NCBI RefSeq assembly: GCF_014641695.1
Contig: NZ_BMIF01000002.1
Span: 124,001-188,000, forward strand
Direction of reading: 5' to 3'
Length of the DNA: 64,000 nucleotides
Origin: Nitratireductor aestuarii
GTDB taxonomy: Bacteria; Pseudomonadota; Alphaproteobacteria; Rhizobiales; Rhizobiaceae
Part shown: one piece after another, positions 9,937 through 18,610 of the stretch
How the letters are laid out: every line of letters begins with the position of its first letter
Position numbering within the stretch: the stretch's first letter is position 1
The notes under the pieces: generated by a model
What the model was told of the DNA's origin: nothing
Databases searched by the model: none
Seen by the model: the letters and a program-made list of their open reading frames with translations, nothing else
Program-made: the position numbers and the translations under genes

Positions 9937-10316
9937 CGTGGCTACCAAATTAAGAAACATACCAAAAGCCGGCCGGTCAGCCGGGGGCGGAAAACCTGCT
10001 CATGAAGCGGTAACGGTTTCACAACAGAAAAGATCAGTGAAATCAAATTATTAATCGATTTAGAAATTTTTAAATTTATTTAAATCGGTTAGAAGCGTGG
10101 AAAGCTTACCTTGCGCTTTGGAAACTCACCCGTTCGGGTCGCACCGCGACGCTTACCTAGCCGCAAAGAATGGGTCGCCGCCCTTAACACGAGCGGCATT
10201 GTAAACCTATGTGTGTGACTTTCGCAGAGAACTGTGCCACATTTTGTACCCAATTTGTCCTGCAACTGTCGTGCGACAAAAGCAAGGGACATCATGAAAT
10301 GAGGGAGCCTGCCGAT
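9937..10316. promoter_or_regulatory. pckA-chvI divergent control region with AT-rich dyad
   Basis: A 380-base non-coding region. Positions 10022-10090 are strikingly A/T-rich for this genome and contain an imperfect dyad at 10056-10087: outer arms CGATTTA and TAAATCG, and an inner AAATTT-TT-AAATTT palindrome. A smaller hairpin, GTCG-TG-CGAC, occurs at 10268-10277 in the chvI leader. I cannot assign a sigma factor or a ChvI site with confidence. Confidence 0.45.
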
Positions 10317-11018
10317 ATGGCCACAATCGCGCTCGTAGATGATGATCGTAATATTCTTACGTCCGTCTCCATCGCGCTGGAATCCGAGGGTTACCGGGTT
10401 GAAACCTACACTGATGGCGCATCAGCGCTGGAAGGTCTGACCGCCCGGCCCCCATCCCTTGCAATCCTCGACATCAAGATGCCCCGTATGGACGGCATGG
10501 AGCTTCTGCGGCGGCTTCGCCAGAAGAGCGACATTCCGGTGATCTTCCTCACGTCCAAGGACGACGAGATCGATGAGCTTTTCGGCCTGAAGATGGGCGC
10601 CGACGACTTCGTGCGGAAGCCGTTCTCGCAACGCCTGCTGGTTGAACGCGTTCGCGCAGTTCTGCGCCGTGCCGGTGCGCGGGACATGGCGGCCAAGGCG
10701 GGTGACAAGCCGCAGCGGTCGCTAGAGCGTGGGCATCTGGCGATGGACCAGGAGCGCCACACCTGTACCTGGAAAGGTGAACCTGTCACGCTTACAGTCA
10801 CAGAGTTCCTCATTCTCCATGCCTTGGCACAGCGCCCCGGTGTGGTAAAGAGCCGCGACGCCTTGATGGATGCGGCGTATGATGAACAGGTCTATGTGGA
10901 CGACAGAACCATTGACAGCCATATCAAGCGGCTGCGCAAGAAGTTCAAGGCGGTCGACAACGACTTCGACATGATTGAAACCCTGTACGGCGTTGGGTAC
11001 CGCTTCCGCGAGGTTTAA
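10317..11018 (+). CDS. chvI: Response regulator ChvI
   Basis: OmpR-family transcriptional regulator of the ChvG-ChvI envelope/acid-stress pathway, needed for host association in several rhizobia. The receiver domain has DDD at residues 7-9, phospho-acceptor Asp52 in [11 protein letters not shown], and Lys in VRKPFSQ; the C-terminal winged helix contains [20 protein letters not shown] and [16 protein letters not shown]. The start at 10317 ([12 protein letters not shown]) matches the known ChvI N-terminus; an in-frame ATG at 10299 and open frame further upstream are less likely. About 233 residues. Confidence 0.97.
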   Translation: MATIALVDDDRNILTSVSIALESEGYRVETYTDGASALEGLTARPPSLAILDIKMPRMDGMELLRRLRQKSDIPVIFLTSKDDEIDELFGLKMGADDFVRKPFSQRLLVERVRAVLRRAGARDMAAKAGDKPQRSLERGHLAMDQERHTCTWKGEPVTLTVTEFLILHALAQRPGVVKSRDALMDAAYDEQVYVDDRTIDSHIKRLRKKFKAVDNDFDMIETLYGVGYRFREV

Positions 11019-11065
11019 GGCAGTTCCAAGGTTAGCCAGGAACCGGTTTTCCGTTCTGAACTGCC
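11019..11065 (-). repeat. Interspersed palindromic repeat, copy 1
   Basis: Begins directly after the chvI stop codon. Perfect 8-bp inverted ends, GGCAGTTC (11019-11026) and GAACTGCC (11058-11065), enclose the core GGAACCGGTTTTCCG (11039-11053). On the minus strand that core reads CGGAAAACCGGTTCC, identical over 15 bases to the copy at 49710-49724. The ends differ in sequence from that copy but keep pairing, as expected for a conserved hairpin. Confidence 0.75.
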
Positions 11066-11135
11066 AGAACAACAACAATTTGGATCACCCAGCGCATGCA
11101 ACGGAGCTGGAAGGATCCGGCGCTCAGAAGGCGGG

Positions 11136-12902
11136 ATGACGAGACAGGCACGCAACAGGCGGGAGACTGCAACCGGCGGCAGGACCGGTCGTCCGTGGCT
11201 GCTTGGACGGCTGGCGCGGCCGATTCGGCGCGTGCTCGGCCACTACATGTTCTCAAGCCTGACGCGCCGCATCCTGATCCTCAATTTCGGCGCGATCGCC
11301 GTGCTGGTGGTCGGTATTCTCTATATCAACCAGTTCCGCGACGCGTTGATCGATGCGCAGGTCGAAAGCCTGAAGACGCAAGGAGAGATCATCGCCGGCG
11401 CCATCGCAGGTTCGGCGACGGTCGAGACCGATACGATCCTGGTCGATCCCGAGAAACTGCTCGAGTTGCAGGCGGGCGAAAGCCTGCCCCTGCGGTCGAA
11501 CAGGCTCGAAAATCTCTCCTTCCCGATCAACCCCGAAGTGGTGGCACCGCTGCTACGCCGGCTGATCTCGCCAACAAAGACACGCGCCCGTGTCTACGAC
11601 GGTGACGCAAACCTGATCTATGACACGCGTCAGCTGACGCAGATCCTGCGCTATGAACTGCCGCCGCTGGAGGCCCCGGAGCCCAGCCTGTGGGAGCGCG
11701 TGCGCAGCTGGTTCACCTCGTTCTTCCTCGACAATTCGCTGCCGATCGACCGCGAACAGCCGGGCGGAAGCGGCGTCGGATATGAGGAAGTGATGAATGC
11801 GCTCAACGGCGGCACGGTGCAGGCCGTCCGCCGCCGTAGCGAGAAGGGCGAGTACATCATCTCCGTCGCGGTGCCGATCCAGCGCTACCGCGTGGTGGTC
11901 GGTGCGCTGCAGCTCTCGACCCAGGGCGACATCGACCGCATCATTGCGGAAGAACGCCGAGCCATCTTCCGCGTTTTTGCGGTGGCTGCTGCCGTCACCG
12001 TGATGCTGTCGCTGCTCTTTGCTTCCACAATTGCCAACCCGCTACGTCGTCTGGCAGCTGCGGCGATCCGCGTTCGCCGGGGTGTCCGCAGCCGCGAGGA
12101 AATCCCGGATTTCTCGCATCGTCAGGATGAGATCGGCAATCTTTCCATCGCGCTGCGCGACATGACGCGGGCGCTCTATGCCCGGATCGACGCGATCGAA
12201 AGCTTCGCGGCTGACGTGGCGCATGAGCTCAAGAACCCGCTGACGTCGCTGGGAAGCGCTGTCGAGACGCTGCCGCTGGCAAAGGACCCGAGGTCCCGCG
12301 ACCGCCTGATGGAGGTGATCCAGCATGACGTCCGCCGTCTCGACCGCCTGATCACCGACATTTCTGATGCTTCCAGGCTTGATGCGGAGCTCGTCCGCGA
12401 GGAGGCAGAGCCAGTCGATCTCAAGCGACTGGTCGAGAATATCGTCGATGCGGCGCGCAACGTCAGCAGCAAGAAAAAGAAGGTCGATCTTGTCATCGAG
12501 ATCGACGGCAAGACCAAGAACTACATCGTTCAGGGTCACGACCTGCGGCTCGGGCAGGTGCTCACCAACCTGATCGAGAATGCGCGGTCCTTCGTGCCGG
12601 AAGGTACGGGCCGCATCAAGATCACCCTGATGCGGAGCGGCAAGCGCATCATCCTGACCGTGGAGGACAATGGTCCGGGTATCCGGCCCGACAGCATCGA
12701 GCGGATTTTTGAGCGCTTCTATACGGATCGCCCGGCCGAGGAGGCCTTTGGCCAGAACTCAGGGCTTGGCCTCTCGATCAGCCGCCAGATCATCGAGGCT
12801 CATGGCGGTACGCTTTCGGCGGAAAACATTCCAGGCGCCAAGCCCGGCGAGGTTCGCGGCGCGCGGTTCGTCATCTCGCTGCAGGCGGAGGGCCAGAAAT
12901 GA
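11136..12902 (+). CDS. chvG: Sensor histidine kinase ChvG
   Basis: Membrane sensor that phosphorylates ChvI (in Sinorhizobium called ExoS; restrained by periplasmic ExoR). 588 residues: cytoplasmic N-terminus, first TM at about 45-65 (ILILNFGAIAVLVVGILYI), a periplasmic domain of about 210 residues, second TM at about 280-300, HAMP, then HisKA with phospho-acceptor His363 in FAADVAHELKNPLTS, and an ATPase domain with NLIENARSF, DNGPGIRPD and SGLGLSISRQI. Starts 117 bases after chvI and overlaps hprK by ATGA. Confidence 0.96.
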   Translation: MTRQARNRRETATGGRTGRPWLLGRLARPIRRVLGHYMFSSLTRRILILNFGAIAVLVVGILYINQFRDALIDAQVESLKTQGEIIAGAIAGSATVETDTILVDPEKLLELQAGESLPLRSNRLENLSFPINPEVVAPLLRRLISPTKTRARVYDGDANLIYDTRQLTQILRYELPPLEAPEPSLWERVRSWFTSFFLDNSLPIDREQPGGSGVGYEEVMNALNGGTVQAVRRRSEKGEYIISVAVPIQRYRVVVGALQLSTQGDIDRIIAEERRAIFRVFAVAAAVTVMLSLLFASTIANPLRRLAAAAIRVRRGVRSREEIPDFSHRQDEIGNLSIALRDMTRALYARIDAIESFAADVAHELKNPLTSLGSAVETLPLAKDPRSRDRLMEVIQHDVRRLDRLITDISDASRLDAELVREEAEPVDLKRLVENIVDAARNVSSKKKKVDLVIEIDGKTKNYIVQGHDLRLGQVLTNLIENARSFVPEGTGRIKITLMRSGKRIILTVEDNGPGIRPDSIERIFERFYTDRPAEEAFGQNSGLGLSISRQIIEAHGGTLSAENIPGAKPGEVRGARFVISLQAEGQK

Positions 12903-13351
12903 CCGCCGCCCTTTGCCACGGCACGCTTGTTGTGCTTGGCAGCAAGGGGGTGCTGATCACGGGGCCGTCGGGTTCAGGCAAGTCCACCCTCGCCCTCAAG
13001 CTGATTGTCACCGGCGTGGGCGCAGGCTTCTTTCCGCGGCTGGTGAGCGACGATCAGGTGCGGCTTTCCGTGGAACGCGGGGCTCTGATCGGCTCAGTCC
13101 CCTCCTCCATCGCCGGGCTGATCGAAGTCTGGGGTGTGGGGCCTACACCGATTGTTCACCAGGAGTCAGCCAAGATCGATCTTCTGGTGAAGCTTGTGCC
13201 GAAGGCGCAGGCACCGAGGCTGAACGAGGACTGCAGCGAAACCATGGAAGGGATTTCCCTGCCCATGATCGAACTTGAGGCGAAGAACGCCGAAGCAGCA
13301 AGTCTCGCCATCATGGCCAAGCTGCGCCTGGGGCCTTTCGCCGCGTGTTAA
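12899..13351 (+). CDS. hprK: Short HPr kinase/phosphorylase
   Basis: Predicted to phosphorylate HPr on Ser in response to metabolic state. Only the C-terminal kinase domain is present (150 residues against about 310 in Firmicutes): Walker A GPSGSGKST at residues 22-30, the catalytic Asp pair in RLVSDDQVRLS, and a Glu-containing region near IEVWGVGPTP. The missing N-terminal domain is normal for alphaproteobacterial HprK, so this is not a truncated gene. Translationally coupled to chvG, and followed by the EIIA and HPr genes. Confidence 0.93.
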   Translation: MTAALCHGTLVVLGSKGVLITGPSGSGKSTLALKLIVTGVGAGFFPRLVSDDQVRLSVERGALIGSVPSSIAGLIEVWGVGPTPIVHQESAKIDLLVKLVPKAQAPRLNEDCSETMEGISLPMIELEAKNAEAASLAIMAKLRLGPFAAC

Positions 13352-13599
13352 GTCTGATCGCAAAAAACCGCGTTTGGCCGATGGTTTTGGGCTTGTCATC
13401 GCCTGTAGGCTGGAGAAGATAGCGCTCCAACCTCAATCGGATAGCGGCGGGTACTGGAGATCCGCGAACTGGTGACAAACATACGCATTGAAACTGGCAA
13501 TTTCGTAGTGAGTGGAAGAGTGGCGTTCCGGAACCCACATATAACGGCGGGAAGCCGTTGCCCTGTAATGCGTATGCATCGCCGCTGGGGAAATATCAT

Positions 13600-14001
13600 A
13601 TGATTGGCATCGTTCTTGTGACGCATGGAAGGCTCGCGGAAGAGTTCCGCCACGCGCTGGAGCATGTCGTGGGAAGGCAGGAGCGGATCGGAACGGTCTG
13701 CATCGGGCCGGACGATGACATGGAACAGAGGCGTCGTGATATCGTCGATGCCATCGCGGAAGCTGACAGCGGGTCAGGCGTGATTGTGCTTACCGACATG
13801 TTCGGTGGCACCCCTTCGAACCTCGCCATCTCCGTCATGGAGCCAGGCAGGATCGAGGTAATCGCTGGCGTGAACCTTCCGATGCTGATCAAACTCTCCA
13901 GCGTTCGCGTCAGCAACGATATCGAGTTGGCTCTTGAAGCGGGACAGGCGGCGGGCCGAAAATACATCAACGTTGCAAGCCGGGTCCTGCAGGGAAAATG
14001 A
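13600..14001 (+). CDS. Mannose-type PTS EIIA component
   Basis: EIIA of the mannose/fructose (ManX) family, 133 residues, with the phospho-acceptor His9 in IVLVTHGRLAEEF and a family LTDMFGGTPSNLA motif. No EIIB, EIIC or EIID gene is nearby, so a regulatory rather than transport role is likely, as in the PTS-Ntr-linked systems of alphaproteobacteria. The ATG at 13600 has GGGGAAA about 6 bases upstream; codons before it are not family-like. The 248-base gap before it contains two short palindromes, GTTCCGGAAC at 13525-13534 and an AACGGC/GCCGTT hairpin at 13543-13559. Stop overlaps the HPr start. Confidence 0.92.
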   Translation: MIGIVLVTHGRLAEEFRHALEHVVGRQERIGTVCIGPDDDMEQRRRDIVDAIAEADSGSGVIVLTDMFGGTPSNLAISVMEPGRIEVIAGVNLPMLIKLSSVRVSNDIELALEAGQAAGRKYINVASRVLQGK

Positions 14002-14309
14002 ACGAAGTCTCCTCCTCTCCTTCCGATACTAGATCTTCCGGACACTCGCGCAGTTTCAAAATCGTCAATCAGCGCGGCCTCCATGCCCGCGCATCTGCCA
14101 AGTTCGTGCAGCTGGTTGACAGCTTTGAGGCGAAAGTAACCGTCGAGAAGGACGGAATGAGCGTTGGTGGTACCTCCATCATGGGTCTCATGATGCTGGC
14201 CGCCAGCCCGGGGTGCTGCATCCAGGTGACCGCTGAAGGCTCCGATGCAGTCCAGTTGCTGGATGCACTGGAAGAACTCATCGCCAACAGGTTCGGCGAA
14301 GAAATCTAG
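13998..14309 (+). CDS. ptsH: HPr phosphocarrier protein
   Basis: Histidine-containing phosphocarrier of the regulatory PTS. His29 in VNQRGLHARASAKF corresponds to the EI-phosphorylated His15 of classical HPr, and Ser61 in GGTSIMGLMMLAA to the HprK target Ser46, so both control sites are retained. At 103 residues it has an N-terminal extension of about 14 residues relative to classical HPr. Overlaps the EIIA gene by 4 bases. Confidence 0.94.
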   Translation: MNEVSSSPSDTRSSGHSRSFKIVNQRGLHARASAKFVQLVDSFEAKVTVEKDGMSVGGTSIMGLMMLAASPGCCIQVTAEGSDAVQLLDALEELIANRFGEEI

Positions 14310-14383
14310 TTATTTCCTGACTTGCCCGTTTCTGGCGCAAACTCGTCCGATCGTATAAAGAGTTGCTTATATCGTTGTACGCT

Positions 14384-14443
14384 GATGCGTGTTCTGGTAG
14401 GCATCGGATAAATCGCGCCCCTAGCGGCGCGCAGATTTTCTTT
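14384..14443 (+). promoter_or_regulatory. Attenuator-like structure in the ahcY leader
   Basis: The 150-base gap before ahcY contains a GATGC (14384-14388) / GCATC (14401-14405) pairing, then a GC-rich hairpin CGCGCC (14414-14419) / GGCGCG (14426-14431) followed within a few bases by TTTTCTTT. This resembles an intrinsic terminator only 17 bases before the start codon. I could not match it to the S-adenosylhomocysteine riboswitch consensus. Confidence 0.35.
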
Positions 14444-14459
14444 AAACGGAGCTCGGGCC

Positions 14460-15854
14460 ATGGCCGCAGACTACGTCGTTGCTGATATTTCGCTCGCCGA
14501 CTGGGGGCGCAAGGAACTTGATATTGCCGAAACAGAAATGCCGGGTCTGATGGCCTGCCGCGAAGAGTTTGGCGCTGAAAAGCCCCTTCGCGGCGCCCGC
14601 ATCACCGGCTCCCTACACATGACCATCCAGACGGCAGTTCTCATCGAGACGCTGAAGGAACTCGGCGCCGAAGTTCGTTGGGCATCGTGCAACATCTTCT
14701 CCACACAGGACCATGCAGCTGCTGCGATTGCGGCAACCGGCACGCCGGTGTTCGCCGTGAAGGGCGAGACGCTAGAAGAGTACTGGACCTACACGGACAA
14801 GATCTTCCAGTGGCCGGACGGTGAACCGTCGAACATGATCCTCGATGATGGCGGCGACGCCACCATGTACATTCTGCTGGGCGCGCGCGCTGAGGCAGGC
14901 GAGGACGTTCTGTCCAACCCAGGCAGCGAAGAGGAAGAGTTTCTTTTCGCCCAGATCAAGAAGCGCATGGCCGAGACGCCGGGCTTCTTCACCCGCCAGC
15001 GTGACGCGATCCGCGGTGTGACGGAAGAGACCACGACCGGTGTGAACCGTCTCTATCAGCTGCAGAAGCGCGGCCTGCTGCCCTTCCCTGCAATCAACGT
15101 CAACGACTCCGTCACCAAGTCGAAGTTCGACAACAAGTACGGCTGCAAGGAATCGCTCGTCGACGGTATCCGTCGCGCAACCGACGTCATGATGGCCGGC
15201 AAGGTCGCCATCGTCTGCGGTTATGGCGATGTGGGCAAGGGTTCTGCGCTTTCGCTCCAGGGCGCCGGCGCTCGCGTGAAGGTTACGGAAGCGGATCCGA
15301 TCTGCGCCCTGCAGGCGGCGATGGACGGTTTCGAGGTCGTGACGCTCGATGAGGCCATCGACAACGCCGACATCATCATTACGGCCACCGGCAACCGCGA
15401 CATCGTCACGGTCGACCAGATGCGCCGGATGAAGGACATGGCAATCCTCGGCAACATCGGCCATTTCGATAACGAGATCCAGGTGTCCGGCCTGCGCAAC
15501 TTCCAGTGGACCAACATCAAGCCACAGGTGGACATGATCACCTTCCCTGACGGCAAGCGGATCATCCTGCTGTCGGAAGGCCGCCTGCTGAACCTGGGCA
15601 ATGCGACCGGCCACCCGAGCTTCGTCATGTCGGCTTCGTTCACCAACCAGGTGCTGGCACAGATGGAGCTCTGGCTCCGCCCGAGCCAGTATGAGAACAA
15701 GGTCTACGTTCTGCCGAAGCATCTGGACGAAAAGGTTGCCCGTCTGCATCTCGGCAAGCTTGGCGTGAAGCTCACCCAGCTTACGGAAGAACAGGCCGCC
15801 TATATCGGTGTTACGCCGGAAGGCCCGTTCAAGCCGGATCACTACCGGTACTGA
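14460..15854 (+). CDS. ahcY: Adenosylhomocysteinase
   Basis: Hydrolyses S-adenosylhomocysteine to adenosine and homocysteine, relieving product inhibition of methyltransferases. 464 residues, including the roughly 40-residue insert typical of proteobacterial enzymes. Visible motifs: [15 protein letters not shown], the NAD-binding [16 protein letters not shown] and [13 protein letters not shown], and the C-terminal KPDHYRY with the conserved Lys-Tyr end. GGAG 8 bases upstream sets the start. A strong terminator follows. Confidence 0.97.
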   Translation: MAADYVVADISLADWGRKELDIAETEMPGLMACREEFGAEKPLRGARITGSLHMTIQTAVLIETLKELGAEVRWASCNIFSTQDHAAAAIAATGTPVFAVKGETLEEYWTYTDKIFQWPDGEPSNMILDDGGDATMYILLGARAEAGEDVLSNPGSEEEEFLFAQIKKRMAETPGFFTRQRDAIRGVTEETTTGVNRLYQLQKRGLLPFPAINVNDSVTKSKFDNKYGCKESLVDGIRRATDVMMAGKVAIVCGYGDVGKGSALSLQGAGARVKVTEADPICALQAAMDGFEVVTLDEAIDNADIIITATGNRDIVTVDQMRRMKDMAILGNIGHFDNEIQVSGLRNFQWTNIKPQVDMITFPDGKRIILLSEGRLLNLGNATGHPSFVMSASFTNQVLAQMELWLRPSQYENKVYVLPKHLDEKVARLHLGKLGVKLTQLTEEQAAYIGVTPEGPFKPDHYRY

Positions 15855-15880
15855 TGCTTTCTCAGCATTGCTGAACGATC

Positions 15881-15909
15881 GCGGGACCACCCTTGGTGGT
15901 CCCGCTTTT
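15881..15909 (+). terminator. Intrinsic terminator of ahcY
   Basis: Perfect 11-bp stem GCGGGACCACC (15881-15891) and GGTGGTCCCGC (15895-15905) with a 3-base loop, then TTTT. Confidence 0.93.
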
Positions 15910-16025
15910 GCATTTATAGTTAATGCTTCTTCACGTGGATTCCTCGAACAGCTACAGTGCGCTGATTCGAGTGTGCAGCGGTTGCGGCACTGGTGTTTTT
16001 GATCTTTTCGCTGGAGAGGAACGAT

Positions 16026-18605
16026 ATGCTGGGGCTGAGGCCGCTTTTCGGCAAGGTTGCGGAGTCTACGCCCGCACTACCGGACGGAAAACGGGTTCCC
16101 ACGGTTCCTGGATTTGCTCCGGGGACACCGCTACGACGAAATGCGCTCGGCTTTGCCGGTAAAGCGCTGTCGAGCACGATCGCGCTTACGGCATTCATGG
16201 ATCCTGCGGCCGCCCAGGCAATGGTAGACCTGCCAGTGTTGGGTCCGCTGACCATCAGCCCCCACGGTGCTCTCCAGTTTTCTATTCTTGCCGGCGTCAT
16301 GGGCGCGGCATTTCTCTGCGCCATCGGCATGATCAAGTTGCGGGCGCGCTCGGTTGCCGAAAACTCCGAGCTGAAAGCGCGCGTTGCGGAACTTTCCAGC
16401 GCGCTGTCACGCTCCGAAGCCCTGCTGAACCTCAAGGACCAGCGCGTCATCGTCTGGCCGACAGATGGCGGCAAGCCTTCGATCGTCGGCGACCTGCCCG
16501 CAAGTTCCGGCGCGCCGCTTGAACGCAACACATTCCTCGCTTTCGGGCGATGGCTCAACACCAAGTCGGCAGCTGCTCTGGATCATGCGCTGCAGGCGCT
16601 GCGTGATTCCGGACGCGGGTTCGAGATGATCGCGGAGACGCAGTCCGGCGCGTTGCTCGAAGTCCAGGGGCGGCGCTCTGCGCTTCATTCGGTTCTGCGC
16701 TTTTCATCTCTCTCGGCGCTGCAGACCGACCATGCGCGGCTGAAGCTCGAGGTCGAGCAGCTGCGCGTCGATCATGAAAATCTGCTGCGGCTGGCTGATC
16801 AGCTGGAAGCGCCGCTGTGGCTGCGCGACCAGAACGGAAAGCTGAGTTGGGTGAACCGGGCCTACGCCCGGGCGGTGGAAGCCGCGAACCCTGAAACTGC
16901 CGTCCATGAAGGACGGGAGCTCCTGCCCTCTGCGGCGCGCGACCCGATCGCCGAAAAGGCTCGAAAGGGCGGGACCGTCAAATCACCTGTCTCTGCCGTG
17001 GTTGGCGGCGAGCGCAAGGTCTATGAGGTTCTGGCTGTTACCGGACCGGAGGGAAGTGCGGGTATCGCGAACGACGCGAGTGAGCTGGAGGCGCTTCGCC
17101 GTGAGTTCGAGAGCCTGGCGCGCAGCCATGCCGATACACTCGACAAGCTCACCACGGCAGTTGCCACGTTCGACGCGGACAAGAAGCTCAAGTTCTACAA
17201 CCAGGCATTCCAGCAGCTTTGGGGACTCGATACACGCTTCCTAGACAGCCAGCCGGAAAACGCGATCTTCCTCGACCGCCTGCGCAGCGAAGGAAAGCTT
17301 GCCGAGCAGCCCGAATGGCGGCGCTGGAAAGATCAGGTGCTCGCCGTCTATCGCGCCGTTGAGCCGCAGGAACACTGGTGGCACCTGCCGGACGGGCGGA
17401 CCGTGCGCGTCATCGCCAATCCGCAGCCGAAGGGCGGCATCACCTGGGTGTTCGAGAACCTCACGGAGCAGATCAGCCTCGAAAGCCGCTACAATTCCAT
17501 TGTGAAGGTGCAGAGCGAGACGCTCGACAACCTGGCGGAAGGCGTGGCGGTGTTCGGTTCGGATGGGCGTCTGCGCCTTTCGAACCCCGCGTTCCGGCGG
17601 CTGTGGGGCATTCCGGACAAGTTCCTCGATGGTGACGTGCATATCGCGCTGCTCAAGACGGCCTGTGATTCACTTGCAAGCCCCAGCCCGTGGGGCGATT
17701 TCGTTGCGGCTGCGACGGGCTTCGATGACGAGCGCAGGGATAGCCACGGCCAGACCGAACTCTCCAACGGGACGATTCTGCAATACGCGGTAATCTATCT
17801 GCCGAATGGGCAGACGATGCTGACCTTCGTCGATGTCACCGACAGCGTGAACGTCGAACGTGCGCTCAAGGAAAAGAACGAAGCGCTCGAAAAGGCCGAC
17901 AAGCTGAAGAACGATTTCGTCCAGCACGTGTCTTATGAGCTGCGTTCACCGCTCACCAACATCATCGGTTTCACCGAGCTATTGTCTCTCGAAACGACCG
18001 GGCCGCTGACGCCGCGCCAGCGCGAGTATGTGGATCACATTGGTTCGTCGTCGTCGCTGCTGCTGACCGTCGTCAACGACATTCTGGATCTGGCCACGGT
18101 CGACGCCGGGATCATGGAACTGGACGTTACCGAGGTGAAGGTGGCATCCACGGTCGAATCCGCCGTGGGGCTCGTTGAGAAGCGGCTGGCTGAGCACAAT
18201 ATCTCCATCGACGTGGATGTTGCGCGCGCGCCGGCGCACTTCTACGCGGATGAAAACCGGGTGCGCCAGATCCTCTATAACCTGCTCAGCAATGCGGCGA
18301 ACTATGCGCCGGAGGGCGGGAAGGTCACCGTTTCAGCCTGGGATAGCGGCGATGGCGTCGTCTTCCGCGTCCATGACAATGGCCCGGGCATGGCGCCAGA
18401 AGTGCTGCGGACGATCTTCAAGCGCTTTGAATCGGGCAACCCGGGCGGGCGCCGGCGCGGTGCGGGTCTTGGCCTCTCGATCGTGAAGAGCTTCGTTGAA
18501 CTGCATGGCGGTTCCGTGCAGATCGAAACCGGCGAAGGCCGCGGCACGGCCGTCATCTGCCGCTTCCCGATGGTGCCGGACGGTGTGCGCGCCGCAGCGG
18601 AATAA
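16026..18605 (+). CDS. PAS-containing membrane sensor histidine kinase
   Basis: 859-residue hybrid-less sensor kinase of the rhizobial family found after ahcY. It has two hydrophobic segments near the N-terminus (about residues 40-62 and 85-103), a coiled-coil stretch, three PAS-like repeats (about 230-320, 360-460, 490-600; for example LRLSNPAFRRLWGIPDKFL), a HisKA domain with His634 in DFVQHVSYELRSPLTN, and an ATPase domain with NLLSNAANYAPEGG, DNGPGMAPE and GAGLGLSIVKSF. The ATG at 16026 has GGAGAGGA 5 bases upstream. Its ligand and partner regulator are not evident here. Codons 19-34 derive from an interspersed repeat. It heads the block containing tsaE, murU and addBA. Confidence 0.92.
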   Translation: MLGLRPLFGKVAESTPALPDGKRVPTVPGFAPGTPLRRNALGFAGKALSSTIALTAFMDPAAAQAMVDLPVLGPLTISPHGALQFSILAGVMGAAFLCAIGMIKLRARSVAENSELKARVAELSSALSRSEALLNLKDQRVIVWPTDGGKPSIVGDLPASSGAPLERNTFLAFGRWLNTKSAAALDHALQALRDSGRGFEMIAETQSGALLEVQGRRSALHSVLRFSSLSALQTDHARLKLEVEQLRVDHENLLRLADQLEAPLWLRDQNGKLSWVNRAYARAVEAANPETAVHEGRELLPSAARDPIAEKARKGGTVKSPVSAVVGGERKVYEVLAVTGPEGSAGIANDASELEALRREFESLARSHADTLDKLTTAVATFDADKKLKFYNQAFQQLWGLDTRFLDSQPENAIFLDRLRSEGKLAEQPEWRRWKDQVLAVYRAVEPQEHWWHLPDGRTVRVIANPQPKGGITWVFENLTEQISLESRYNSIVKVQSETLDNLAEGVAVFGSDGRLRLSNPAFRRLWGIPDKFLDGDVHIALLKTACDSLASPSPWGDFVAAATGFDDERRDSHGQTELSNGTILQYAVIYLPNGQTMLTFVDVTDSVNVERALKEKNEALEKADKLKNDFVQHVSYELRSPLTNIIGFTELLSLETTGPLTPRQREYVDHIGSSSSLLLTVVNDILDLATVDAGIMELDVTEVKVASTVESAVGLVEKRLAEHNISIDVDVARAPAHFYADENRVRQILYNLLSNAANYAPEGGKVTVSAWDSGDGVVFRVHDNGPGMAPEVLRTIFKRFESGNPGGRRRGAGLGLSIVKSFVELHGGSVQIETGEGRGTAVICRFPMVPDGVRAAAE
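16080..16119 (+). repeat. Interspersed palindromic repeat, copy 2 (inside CDS)
   Basis: Core CCGGACGGAAAACGGGTTCC at 16080-16099 and the tail TCCTGGATTTGCTC match the extragenic copy at 49705-49744 at all but about six of 40 positions. Here it is translated in frame as PDGKRVPTVPGFAP near the N-terminus of the histidine kinase. Confidence 0.7.
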
Positions 18606-18610
18606 GGTTC

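Noticed and set aside
9975-10020. A further repeat copy upstream of pckA
   Set aside because: CCGGGGGCGGAAAACC resembles the core, but the rest does not align and the arms do not pair.
12899-13351. hprK as a truncated pseudogene
   Set aside because: The short, kinase-domain-only form is normal in alphaproteobacteria, and the catalytic motifs are complete.
13352-13599. A sigma-54 promoter before the PTS EIIA gene
   Set aside because: No TGGCAC-N5-TTGC pattern is present; only the short palindrome GTTCCGGAAC at 13525-13534.
14310-14459. A S-adenosylhomocysteine riboswitch upstream of ahcY
   Set aside because: The leader is structured, but I could not match the SAH riboswitch core, so it is reported only as an attenuator-like structure.
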